From the NCBI GenBank assembly GCA_031255115.1, contig JAIRTD010000054.1, forward strand, positions 1-10,316: a DNA stretch of 10,316 nucleotides, given 5' to 3'. Below the pieces are notes generated by a model. It made no database searches, was not told the origin of the DNA, and saw only the letters and a program-made list of their open reading frames with translations. The stretch comes from Spirochaetaceae bacterium (lineage in GTDB: Bacteria; Spirochaetota; Spirochaetia; Treponematales; Breznakiellaceae). This document shows positions 1 through 6,125 of the stretch, one piece after another (the first letter of the stretch is position 1; each line of letters begins with the position of its first letter). The position numbers were made by a program, and so were the translations under genes.

Positions 1-127
1 CATCGCCGGGACCCGCTCACCGGTTCGCGGGATGAAGTCGGGCGGGGGGCGCGTCGATGATGTTTCTACGGCGAATGGCCGTATGGAAATGCGCCCCCCT
101 CTTCGGTCTTGGGTCAAAATTTAACCG
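1..127. other. GC-rich intergenic stretch with nested hairpins
   Basis: No complete gene is visible. A 9-bp perfect inverted repeat pairs 44-52 (GGGGGGCGC) with 91-99 (GCGCCCCCC). Inside it is a second hairpin, 67-72 with 78-83 (TACGGC/GCCGTA, 5-nt loop). A third weak one pairs 12-16 with 27-31. No T-run follows the large stem on either strand, so it does not look like an ordinary intrinsic terminator for the PHP gene that ends at 128. One minus-strand frame stays open from about 116 to the window edge (TTG at 112-114 would be a possible start), and a plus-strand frame is open from 2 to 124. Neither has a convincing start or a recognisable product, so I call neither a gene. Confidence 0.5.
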
Positions 128-1126
128 CTAAACAATATAGACGGGGCTGGTAAAGCCAAGGAGCGTATCTTCTGCGCCCATGCAGGAACCGTACAATTCC
201 AGGCGCGCCCAGCCGGGTGCAAGTTCACAGGGAGAAGTGTGCCGGAAACCATGCCCGGGGTGCTTGTTGTGCGAGCAGTCAAAAGAGGCTAGTTCCTGTC
301 CGTTGTGTACCAAAACCGCTCTTTTGCCTTTGATGCCGAAATCTTGCCAGAGCTCCCGCCTTTGGTTTTCGTCTATGCCGGCCTCAAGTTCGCAGTTTCC
401 GGGGGTAAGGCTGTCTCCGGGGCCGCAGGCCATGCCGTTACGCTTCAATCTAAAATCGAGGCAGGGTCCCAGGGTTACAAAACTCCGGCCCCTGGCTAGG
501 GCCTCCTTTACTGTGGCGGCGGTGATGATTCCGTTCTCCAGGGCAAGGTAGGTGGCAGAAGAAAGGACTTTTTCTTCCTGGTCGAGGCCGTGCCAGTCCC
601 TTCCGCTGACCGCGGCAAGGCGGGCGCCTTTGTTAAGCAATTCGGTCCACCAGGCGAGGGCCAGTTCGTTCTTAAAGCGTTTGTGGGGAAAGGTCCCGGA
701 CCAGACTTCTATATAATCAAGCTGATCCCAGTTTTCTATTCTGAAATCCCAGCAGCAGCCGGTACAGAAGGGGCTGCCTACTTCAAAGGGATGGGCTATG
801 CCCACCACTCCTCCGGCTTCTTTTATTTTTTTGATATAATCGTCAATGGTATGGGGCAGGGCAAAGCGCCAGTCAATATAGGCGTTAGACGCCAGGACCA
901 GCATGTGGCCAAAGTAGGTGGTCCACTCGATGCCGGGAATCACCGGCAGGGTACGGGCCATAAGTGTTTCGTCTATGGCTTCGAGGCCGGACATGGTATT
1001 GTGATCGGTCAGGGCTATGCCGTCGAACTGCCAGGCCAGGGCGCTTTCTAAAAGGTGTTGCGGGGTAAAGCTGCCGTCGCTGTGTACTGTATGGGTATGG
1101 AGTTCAAAGCATTTATAGCGCAACAA
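128..1126 (-). CDS. PHP-domain metal-dependent hydrolase (CehA/McbA-like)
   Basis: A 332-aa predicted cytoplasmic phosphoesterase of the polymerase-and-histidinol-phosphatase (PHP) superfamily. The metal-ligand set looks complete: HTH at 10-12, HSDG at 15-18, LTDH at 39-42, GIE at 65-67, GH at 73-74, GIAH at 109-112, and RDWHG at 176-180. The last ~110 residues form a beta-rich tail ending in GFTSPVYI, as in CehA/McbA-like proteins. The start is TTG at 1126-1124, with AGGAG 9 nt upstream inside the preceding gene, which it overlaps by 14 nt, so translation is probably coupled. It lacks the N-terminal beta domain that I recall in related proteins; the upstream 160-aa protein may supply it. No signal peptide is visible. 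The substrate cannot be told from sequence; phosphoesters are the usual class. The family call is firm and the biological role unknown. Confidence 0.88.
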   Translation of the reverse strand: MLRYKCFELHTHTVHSDGSFTPQHLLESALAWQFDGIALTDHNTMSGLEAIDETLMARTLPVIPGIEWTTYFGHMLVLASNAYIDWRFALPHTIDDYIKKIKEAGGVVGIAHPFEVGSPFCTGCCWDFRIENWDQLDYIEVWSGTFPHKRFKNELALAWWTELLNKGARLAAVSGRDWHGLDQEEKVLSSATYLALENGIITAATVKEALARGRSFVTLGPCLDFRLKRNGMACGPGDSLTPGNCELEAGIDENQRRELWQDFGIKGKRAVLVHNGQELASFDCSHNKHPGHGFRHTSPCELAPGWARLELYGSCMGAEDTLLGFTSPVYIV

Positions 1127-1595
1127 AATCTTTTTCTCCTTTGTCCCAGCCCCGTACCGTTAGGTGATAGGCTACGGAATCACATACCACCGCGTGGATA
1201 TTTATTACTGCCCGCCAGGGGCCTTTTGCCGCGGCGTGCCTGAAGAAACCGGGCGAGGCAAATTCTTTACAGATGATATGCCGTTGTTCCGGAGCGTGCC
1301 GGTGGGCGCAGCCCAGATAGCTGTCCCGGTAATCAATGGAAAGGGTTATCAGGTTTACCACTGGGAGGTAGTTTTCCCAATTGCTGTACTGGTCCATAAA
1401 TTTGTCAGGTACATATTTTTTTAACCCCTCTGTTATGAGTTCTCTGGACTTTTCCCGGTCTTCGAGAATTTTTGGCGTATAAGAACAGAGAAATTCCAGG
1501 CACCAAAAATCCCGGTCTACGGGGATAGCAACGCATAGATTGGTCTTGGAATCTTCGGGGTGCAGCGTATAAATCTTATTCCATATAACTTCCAT
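1113..1595 (-). CDS. Unrecognised 160-aa protein, possible partner domain of the PHP protein
   Basis: I do not recognise a named family. The protein has no signal peptide or membrane segment. It starts with an IYTLHPED-like segment, has a charged helical middle (about 40-70, many E/K/R), and ends in alternating hydrophobic strands: GPWRAVINIHAVV at 125-137 and YHLTVRGW at 143-150. That ending resembles the beta-sandwich found in front of the PHP domain in some CehA/McbA-type proteins, as I recall them. Here it stops 14 nt into the PHP gene, in another frame. The ATG at 1595 has only a weak ribosome site. It lies 40 bp after hpf, so it is probably the third gene of the rpoN operon. It could be a split-off domain, a subunit of the PHP enzyme, or half of a frameshifted fusion. 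Confidence 0.65.
   Translation of the reverse strand: MEVIWNKIYTLHPEDSKTNLCVAIPVDRDFWCLEFLCSYTPKILEDREKSRELITEGLKKYVPDKFMDQYSNWENYLPVVNLITLSIDYRDSYLGCAHRHAPEQRHIICKEFASPGFFRHAAAKGPWRAVINIHAVVCDSVAYHLTVRGWDKGEKDFVAL
1136..1140 (-). promoter_or_regulatory. Shine-Dalgarno site inside the upstream gene for the PHP gene
   Basis: AGGAG lies within the last codons of the 160-aa gene, 9 nt before the TTG at 1126-1124 (a second TTG follows directly). It supports separate, coupled initiation of the PHP gene rather than a frameshift product. Confidence 0.6.
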
Positions 1596-1635
1596 AATCT
1601 ATACTGTATACAACAGACCTAAACTTCTAACAAGC

Positions 1636-1926
1636 TCAGTGTCTTTTTTTGACTTTTTCTTTTTCCCGGCTGATTTTGGTTTCGAGTTTGTCCATGAGTT
1701 TGTCGATGGCGGGATTTAGTTCAAAGTCGCTTTCTTTGCAATGTATTGATACGCCCCAGCGGAAATTAACGGTTGCTTCGGCGGAAAATTCTTTTTCTTT
1801 GGTAAGGGTTACGAGAAAATCAACGATCATGTTCTCGGCGTTGTGGATGCGGGCTATTTTGCGGTCCAGGTAGTCCCGGCCGTCCTCTCTGAGGGTAAAA
1901 TGTACCGCTTTAATATCAATATTCAT
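1636..1926 (-). CDS. hpf: Short ribosome hibernation promoting factor
   Basis: A 96-aa protein of the HPF/YfiA (RaiA, sigma-54 modulation) family. Such proteins bind the 30S decoding region and silence ribosomes in stationary phase or starvation. It begins with MNIDIKAVHFTL and has the family pattern of a beta-alpha-beta-beta-beta-alpha fold, with a basic C-terminal helix ending KEKVKKRH. It is the short form: the C-terminal dimerisation domain of long HPF is absent. The start is well supported by a strong GGAGG 5 nt before the ATG. It follows rpoN after 68 bp, the classic rpoN-hpf order of many bacteria, so co-transcription is likely. A weak 5-bp hairpin (1968-1972 with 1980-1984) sits in the gap. 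Confidence in the family is high. Confidence 0.92.
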   Translation of the reverse strand: MNIDIKAVHFTLREDGRDYLDRKIARIHNAENMIVDFLVTLTKEKEFSAEATVNFRWGVSIHCKESDFELNPAIDKLMDKLETKISREKEKVKKRH

Positions 1927-1994
1927 GGCTTCCTCCTCGTTTGTTCTGGTTATTTTGAGGTCAACCCGAAAGACGCTCGCTTTCTGGATGGCCT

Positions 1995-3377
1995 TTACTG
2001 CCTGTTGTAGGATGAACCCAGGTCCAGTTCTTTCCGGTACTTGGCTACGGTACGCCGCGCCAGGGGGATGCCCCTTTTGGCAAGCATACCGGCGAGTTCC
2101 TGGTCGGAAAAGTGACGGGATTCTCCCTGTATCAGTTCCCTGATGATTTCCTTGACCCCCTCTTTCGAATAACGGGACCCGGACGAACCGGCTCCGCTTA
2201 TGGAATTGGTAAAGAAATGTTTGAGTTCAAAAATGCCCCATTCGGTCTGCATGTATTTGCCGTTGGATGTCCGTGATACTGTGGTTTCGTGGACGCCGAG
2301 TTCTCCGGCGATATCTTTTAGGGTAAGGGGTACAAGGTACTTTGGTCCTTTGGAAAAAAAGGCCCGCTGAAATTCCACCACGGCACGTGAAACTCTGAGG
2401 AGGGTATGGTTCCTCTGGTTTATGGACTGAATAAACCAGCGGGCTTCTTTGATATTTTCCCGGACAAAATCGCGGACCGGTCTGCCGTCCGCATTGCCTC
2501 CTTCCGGCTTTCCTGACGAAAGTTCCATAAAAAAGGGATTGATGCCCAGGACGGGGATTTCTTCATCATTAAGAATGATGACAAATTCGCCTTCCTTGCA
2601 GATGACCTGGATGTCGGGAACTACATAGCGGGTATCCGCCGAGGAAAACTGCCGCCCCGGAAAGGGTGAAAGTTCCTTGATGCGGCAGGAGATGAGGCGC
2701 ACTTCGTCTTCGCCGCGGTTGATTTTTTTTGCCAGATCCGCAAAACGGCCTTTTTCCAAAAGTTCGAGGTAGTTAAGAGCGGCGGCAAGCCCGGGCGGGG
2801 CATGGGGGAGCAGTTCGGCCTGAACCCGCAGTGATTCTTCAGACCCTGAAGTACAGGTCCCCTGGGGGTCCAGGGAGCGGATAAGGCTGAGCGCCTCGTC
2901 CAGTCTGTCTCTGTCCCTGCCCTTGAGCAGCAGGGATACCGGTTCCTTGTGGAAGCCGTCGGCGTCAAGATTTTGAATCAACAGTTCGCCTATGGCTCTG
3001 ATTTCTTCGTCTACCGGCTGCAGTCTGAGCTGCCAGAGAAGATGCTCCTGAAGCGTCTCCGGCCGGGAAAGCACGCCTTCGATGAATTTATGCTGCCGCT
3101 CGGTATCTTCGCTGCCGCCCCGTCTGATGAAGCCCGCGTCAGAGGCGTTTTCGAAGTACGATTCTTCTTCCTTAACTTGCGTGTAGGCTTCTTCCAGAGA
3201 AACTGTGCTGTGGTCTTCCAGTACCTCCAGGGCAGGGTTCCGTTCAAGTTCCTCGCCGATTTTCTGCCTGAGCTCAACAATGGGCAGCTCCATCAGTTTG
3301 ATTGACTGATAAAGCTGGGGATTCATTTTGAGATGCTGTTCCTGAAGAAAAGACGGACGTTGTATCTGCAAACTCAT
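1995..3377 (-). CDS. rpoN: RNA polymerase sigma-54 factor
   Basis: A 460-aa alternative sigma factor that directs RNA polymerase to -24/-12 promoters and needs AAA+ activators to open them. Region I is at about 1-50, with MNPQLYQSIKLMEL and the ELERNPALE motif. An acidic variable region II follows (about 51-95). The core-binding domain covers about 96-300, with ELLIQNLDADG at 131-141. The helix-turn-helix is at about 352-374 (LKDIAGELGVHETTVSR). The RpoN box ARRTVAKYR is intact at 440-448. An in-frame ATG exists 105 bp upstream, at 3482. I choose 3377 because region I starts here, AGGGG precedes it, and a TTGACA -35 lies between the two ATGs. It heads the rpoN-hpf operon, divergent from the DUF1015 gene. 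Length is close to normal for the family. Confidence 0.95.
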   Translation of the reverse strand: MSLQIQRPSFLQEQHLKMNPQLYQSIKLMELPIVELRQKIGEELERNPALEVLEDHSTVSLEEAYTQVKEEESYFENASDAGFIRRGGSEDTERQHKFIEGVLSRPETLQEHLLWQLRLQPVDEEIRAIGELLIQNLDADGFHKEPVSLLLKGRDRDRLDEALSLIRSLDPQGTCTSGSEESLRVQAELLPHAPPGLAAALNYLELLEKGRFADLAKKINRGEDEVRLISCRIKELSPFPGRQFSSADTRYVVPDIQVICKEGEFVIILNDEEIPVLGINPFFMELSSGKPEGGNADGRPVRDFVRENIKEARWFIQSINQRNHTLLRVSRAVVEFQRAFFSKGPKYLVPLTLKDIAGELGVHETTVSRTSNGKYMQTEWGIFELKHFFTNSISGAGSSGSRYSKEGVKEIIRELIQGESRHFSDQELAGMLAKRGIPLARRTVAKYRKELDLGSSYNRQ

Positions 3378-3408
3378 AACCCCTGTAAAGCGTGATACTC
3401 TGACTAAA

Positions 3409-3436
3409 CTATTATTCCATACTTCCGCTTTGTCAA
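3409..3436 (-). promoter_or_regulatory. Candidate sigma-70 type promoter for rpoN
   Basis: On the minus strand, a perfect TTGACA (3436-3431) is followed after 16 nt by a weak -10, TAATAG (3414-3409). Transcription would begin near 3402 and give a leader of about 25 nt before the ATG at 3377. The -35 is the strong part of this call. Confidence 0.45.
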
Positions 3437-3585
3437 GAAATTTCAAGGTCCATTCGCAAAGTCGCAAACATAGTTTGTGCACCGGTTTTGTGAACAGACA
3501 CTAATTCTACTACAATAATTGCGGTCAGTCCACCTAAACTGATTTTGGGCATGCGGCCGGAGTAAAGGGTTTGCCTGAGACGGCC

Positions 3586-3607
3586 TTCAATCTTACTTCA
3601 ATCTTAC
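3586..3607. repeat. Two-copy 11-bp tandem repeat
   Basis: TTCAATCTTAC occurs at 3586-3596 and again directly at 3597-3607, exact copies with no spacer. It is followed by an AT-rich CTTATATATAG tract. The role is unknown; it could be a paired protein-binding site or a slippage product. Confidence 0.8.
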
Positions 3608-3690
3608 CTTATATATAGAAGATTATAGATGAAATTTTTGCTGGTTTGGGCCGGGCCGGGGTTTTTTAGCCGCGAATTCCCGCTTTTTTC

Positions 3691-3714
3691 CGCAACGGTT
3701 GCGAAATACCGCAA
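3691..3714. promoter_or_regulatory. Candidate operator over the DUF1015 promoter
   Basis: CGCAAC-G-GTTGCG (3691-3703) is a perfect palindrome with 6-bp arms. Its right arm also pairs with CGCAA at 3710-3714 (TTGCG, 6-nt gap, CGCAA). Both overlap the candidate -35 at 3699. The position suits a repressor site, but no regulator is identified. Confidence 0.3.
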
Positions 3715-3727
3715 ATTCATCTATATA
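3699..3727 (+). promoter_or_regulatory. Candidate sigma-70 type promoter for the DUF1015 gene
   Basis: TTGCGA (3699-3704), 17 nt, then TATATA (3722-3727); each hexamer matches the consensus at four of six positions. Transcription would start near 3734, leaving a leader of about 43 nt before the ATG at 3777. Confidence 0.4.
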
Positions 3728-3776
3728 TTTGTTATCCTGTGTGCTGTTATCTACCGTGCCCTGTTTTGGAGGCTCC

Positions 3777-5285
3777 ATGAATCTGGTTGAACGGCTGGCC
3801 CGGCTGGCCATACACATTCCCGAAATACTTATCCCCCGGCAGGGTATAGCCATCGATACCTGGGCTGTAATCGCCTGTGATCAATTTACCCAGGACAGGG
3901 TCTATTGGGACCGGGTGGCCGCCGAGGCGGGTTCGGCCCCCTCCACCCTGCGTCTCATCTTTCCCGAGGTTTTTCTGGAAGACTCAGGCCGCCAGGAAAG
4001 GATAGAGGCTATACGCCGGGCCATGGAAAGCTATTTGGGGGACGTTGGCAGCTCTGTCCCCACTGGCGAAACTGGGGACAGAGCAATGGGTGTATTCGCT
4101 TCCCTTGGACAAGGCATCATGTATATTGAACGAAGCACTCCCCGCCATCCCTGCAGGAAGGGGCTGGTTCTGGCTGTGGACCTGGAATCTTACGATTGGG
4201 CCCCTGATTCCCGGACCCTGATACGGGCCACCGAAGGAACTGTGCCTGAACGTATAGCGCCGCGCATGGAAATACGCCGGGGGGCGGCCCTGGAATGTCC
4301 CCATATACTGCTTTTAATAGACGATCCCGGGGACAGAGTAATGAATATTCTCGGAGAAGCGGCAAAAAAACAGAAAAAAGCCTATCAGGGTGATTTGATG
4401 TTTAATTCCGGCTCTGTCTCCGGTTGGTTTTTGGATAAAACAGAAGATTTAATGCTGTTGGCTGATGAATTTGAACTATTGGCTGATGCTGCCCGGACGC
4501 GTTATGGCTCCTGCGGGGACAGAGCTTTTCCAGAAAGCGGATCAAATGGGGACAGAGCAAACGGGTCCGGCGGGGACAGAGCAAAGTCCGGCGGCGCTTC
4601 CCCCCTCCTCTTTGCCGTTGGAGACGGGAATCATTCCCTGGCCACTGCCAGGGCGGTCTGGGAAGAGTACAAGGCCTGCCACAAAGGTGAAAAAGGGCTG
4701 GAAAACTATCCCGGCCGTTATGCCCTGGTTGAAATAGAAAACATTTACGACCGGGGGATAGCGTTTGAGCCCATACACAGAGTTATATTCGGCGCGGGGA
4801 CAGAGCTTTTGGACAGCCTCAAAGCCCTTCCCGGTTTTACCAGCCGGGAAATACGCGGCGACAGTCCTGACGGAGACAGAGCAAGACTTTCAGAGCTTGC
4901 AAGACTTTCAGAGCTTGTAGCTGAACGGGGGACAGAGCATATCCGCTACGGTTTTGTGCAGGGGCCGCGTTGTGTGCTTATCGAAAGCACCGCGCCGGGA
5001 ATGGCCCCGGTTCCCCTGCAGCCGCTGCTGGACGCTTTTGTTGAAAAACACCCTGACTGTTCCATTGACTATATCCATGGGGCAGAATCCTGTATCCGCC
5101 TTGCCCTGGACCAGGCCCGCCCGGCCGCCGCCATACTGCTTCCTCCGGTAAAAAAGGAGGATCTCTTCGGCACAGTTGCCCGATCAGGCCCGCTTCCCCG
5201 AAAAAGTTTTTCCATGGGGGAAGCCTGGGAAAAGCGCTTTTACCTTGAATGCAGGAGGCTTTTTGCGCCTGGGACTTCCCGCTAG
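3777..5285 (+). CDS. DUF1015 family protein carrying internal DNA repeats
   Basis: A 502-aa protein of family DUF1015 (function unknown; I recall some members lying near serine-biosynthesis genes). Hallmarks present: WAVIACDQFTQD at 29-40, YWDRV at 43-47, the AVGDGNHSLATAR signature at 280-292, the IENIYDRGIAFEPIHR segment at 320-335, and LPPVKKEDLF at 455-464. The start is the ATG at 3777 with GGAGG 4 nt upstream; an in-frame ATG at 3699 would overlap the likely promoter. The protein is longer than the roughly 400-430 residues I expect. The excess lies at least partly in segments made by a repeated 11-bp word: GDR at 100-102, 185-187, 247-249, 258-260, 266-268 and 366-368; GTE at 341-343 and 385-387; SVP at 93-95. 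The core motifs remain, so the gene looks intact. It ends in a CTAG shared with the convergent NYN gene. Confidence 0.9.
   Translation: MNLVERLARLAIHIPEILIPRQGIAIDTWAVIACDQFTQDRVYWDRVAAEAGSAPSTLRLIFPEVFLEDSGRQERIEAIRRAMESYLGDVGSSVPTGETGDRAMGVFASLGQGIMYIERSTPRHPCRKGLVLAVDLESYDWAPDSRTLIRATEGTVPERIAPRMEIRRGAALECPHILLLIDDPGDRVMNILGEAAKKQKKAYQGDLMFNSGSVSGWFLDKTEDLMLLADEFELLADAARTRYGSCGDRAFPESGSNGDRANGSGGDRAKSGGASPLLFAVGDGNHSLATARAVWEEYKACHKGEKGLENYPGRYALVEIENIYDRGIAFEPIHRVIFGAGTELLDSLKALPGFTSREIRGDSPDGDRARLSELARLSELVAERGTEHIRYGFVQGPRCVLIESTAPGMAPVPLQPLLDAFVEKHPDCSIDYIHGAESCIRLALDQARPAAAILLPPVKKEDLFGTVARSGPLPRKSFSMGEAWEKRFYLECRRLFAPGTSR
4051..4084. repeat. Head-to-head repeat pair forming a 12-bp stem
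   Basis: GCTCTGTCCCCA (4051-4062) and TGGGGACAGAGC (4073-4084) are perfect inverted copies around a 10-nt loop. It is the only spot where two copies face each other closely, as in paired REP units. The stem lies within the coding sequence (residues 92-103). Confidence 0.9.
4881..4916 (+). repeat. 18-bp tandem duplication within the DUF1015 gene
   Basis: GCAAGACTTTCAGAGCTT occurs at 4881-4898 and 4899-4916, exact, encoding ARLSEL twice (residues 369-380). It begins at the tail of the repeat copy at 4872, and its own CAGAGCTT echoes the tail of the GGGGACAGAGCTTTT copies. Confidence 0.9.
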
Positions 5286-6058
5286 GGAATAAGGCGGCGT
5301 TTCTTCCACCTGATGTAGATTTGGCGGCCCGAGCTGTTTTCCTGGGGGCGTTCTTCGATCTCAAACTGAGGTATGGCCCGGAACAGGTCGCCGAGTTTTC
5401 TAAAGCCGTAGTTGCGGGGGTCAAACTCGCTCGAACGGTTGTTGATTTTTTTCCCGACGCCGCCGAGGTAGGCCCAGCCTGACTCGTCGGCCATGTCGTC
5501 AACAGCGTCCCTGAGCAGCTTGAGGAGCCGCCTGTCCACTTTGAATTCCTTCTTGGGCTTGGAACTGGGCCGCTCGTCATCACTTTCTTCTTCGGCTGTT
5601 TCCCGCAGAATTTCGGTGTAGATGAATTTATCGCAGACAGCCACAAAGGCCCTGGGGGTTTTCTTTTCGCCAAAGCCGTAGACGGTCAGGCCGTTTTCCC
5701 GTATGCGGGCGGCAAGGCGGGTAAAATCAGAATCGCTTGAGACAATGCAAAACCCATTGAGTTTTTCGGTGTACAGAAGGTCCATGGCGTCGATAATCAT
5801 GGCGCTGTCAGTGGCGTTTTTTCCGGTAGTATACGAAAACTGCTGTATGGGCTGTATGGCGTATTCCAGCAGTTTATCTTTCCAGGACCGCAGATGGGTG
5901 CTGGTCCAGTCTCCGTAAATGCGTTTAACGCTGGTTACGCCGTATTTGGCGACTTCGTTGAGGAGACCTTCGATAATCGAAGACTGGGTATTGTCGGCGT
6001 CAATGAGTACCGCCAGGGCGGCGTCGTTCTGGGGTCCGGAAAATGGCAATAAGGGCAT
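5282..6058 (-). CDS. NYN (PIN-like) nuclease domain protein with C-terminal LOTUS/OST-HTH domain
   Basis: A 258-aa predicted RNA-binding endonuclease. The N-terminal NYN/LabA-like domain (about 12-150) has the acidic pattern of PIN-fold nucleases: LIDADN at 18-23, TDSAMIID at 83-90, and SSDSDF at 107-112. A charged linker (155-173) leads to a LOTUS/OST-HTH domain (about 174-252, with YGFRKLGDLFRAIPQFEI at 217-234), a module known to bind RNA. The start at 6058 has GGAGG 5 nt upstream; an in-frame start at 6121 would overlap the preceding gene. It lies 52 bp behind the helicase-partner gene, so it is probably the third gene of the xpb operon. Its stop shares CTAG with the DUF1015 gene opposite. 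It is soluble, with no membrane segment. Substrate unknown; catalytic residues appear intact. Confidence 0.88.
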   Translation of the reverse strand: MPLLPFSGPQNDAALAVLIDADNTQSSIIEGLLNEVAKYGVTSVKRIYGDWTSTHLRSWKDKLLEYAIQPIQQFSYTTGKNATDSAMIIDAMDLLYTEKLNGFCIVSSDSDFTRLAARIRENGLTVYGFGEKKTPRAFVAVCDKFIYTEILRETAEEESDDERPSSKPKKEFKVDRRLLKLLRDAVDDMADESGWAYLGGVGKKINNRSSEFDPRNYGFRKLGDLFRAIPQFEIEERPQENSSGRQIYIRWKKRRLIP

Positions 6059-6095
6059 ATATTCCTCCGTTTCTTTCCGCGTCCGGCGCGGGGTT

Positions 6096-6125
6096 TTATG
6101 TTCCAAAAATTTATGTTCCAAAAAT
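6096..6125 (-). repeat. 15-bp tandem duplication spanning a stop codon
   Basis: On the minus strand, ATTTTTGGAACATAA occurs twice in a row (6125-6111 and 6110-6096), exact. The unit codes for IFGT and a stop. Because 15 is a multiple of three, readthrough of the first TAA would add IFGT and meet a second TAA. Confidence 0.9.

Larger units (their letters stand above)
3378..3776. other. Divergent intergenic region between rpoN and the DUF1015 gene
   Basis: The 399 bp hold no gene I can support. Open frames extend upstream of both flanking genes but lack coding character there. The region contains a candidate promoter in each direction, an 11-bp tandem repeat, and several CGCAA/TTGCG words. On the rpoN side, TCGCAAA is found twice (3454-3460 and 3462-3468). 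On the DUF1015 side there is a palindrome at 3691-3703 and another CGCAA at 3710-3714. AT-rich stretches lie at 3607-3630 and 3715-3735. Confidence 0.6.
4051..4938. repeat. Dispersed 11-bp repeat GGGGACAGAGC, ten copies inside one gene
   Basis: Exact plus-strand copies start at 4074, 4515, 4548, 4572, 4796 and 4928. An exact inverted copy (GCTCTGTCCCC) is at 4051-4061. One-mismatch copies are at 4329 (final C to T), 4872 (GGAGACAGAGC) and, inverted, 4411-4421. Several continue as GCAA (4074, 4548, 4572, 4872) and two as GCTTTT (4515, 4796). Six plus-strand copies are read as GDR and two as GTE, so the conserved unit is DNA, not peptide. Reading by eye, I found no other copy in the window, only a 9-of-11 inverted match near 2909 in rpoN. 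It resembles a spreading short repeat (REP-like or MITE-like), but the class is unknown. Confidence 0.9.

Noticed and set aside
590..1051. Plus-strand frame opposite the PHP gene
   Set aside because: It is antisense to conserved metal-binding motifs and has no recognisable family.
1605..1633. Possible promoter (TTGTTA, 17 nt, TATACA) for the 160-aa gene
   Set aside because: Both hexamers are weak and the transcript would start almost on the ATG; readthrough from hpf is simpler.
2900..2925. Inverted near-copy of the 11-bp repeat in rpoN
   Set aside because: It matches at nine of eleven positions and encodes a normal RDRDR stretch; chance is likely.
3378..3482. Longer rpoN start at 3482
   Set aside because: The added 35 residues are unlike RpoN region I, and a perfect TTGACA lies downstream of that ATG.
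3630..3670. GC-rich run followed by six T, terminator-like
   Set aside because: The GGCCGGGCC core has no room for a loop, so no real stem forms before the T-run.
3699..3776. Longer DUF1015 start at 3699
   Set aside because: It overlaps the likely -35 and -10, lacks a ribosome site, and GGAGG sits before the ATG at 3777.
4051..4938. CRISPR array
   Set aside because: The repeats are only 11 bp, unevenly spaced, in both orientations, and inside a conserved gene.
4978..5673. Minus-strand reading frame across the DUF1015/NYN junction
   Set aside because: It is out of frame with both recognised genes, and its composition is that of a shadow frame.
6059..6121. Longer NYN start at 6121
   Set aside because: It would begin in the duplicated stop region of the partner gene; GGAGG precedes the ATG at 6058.
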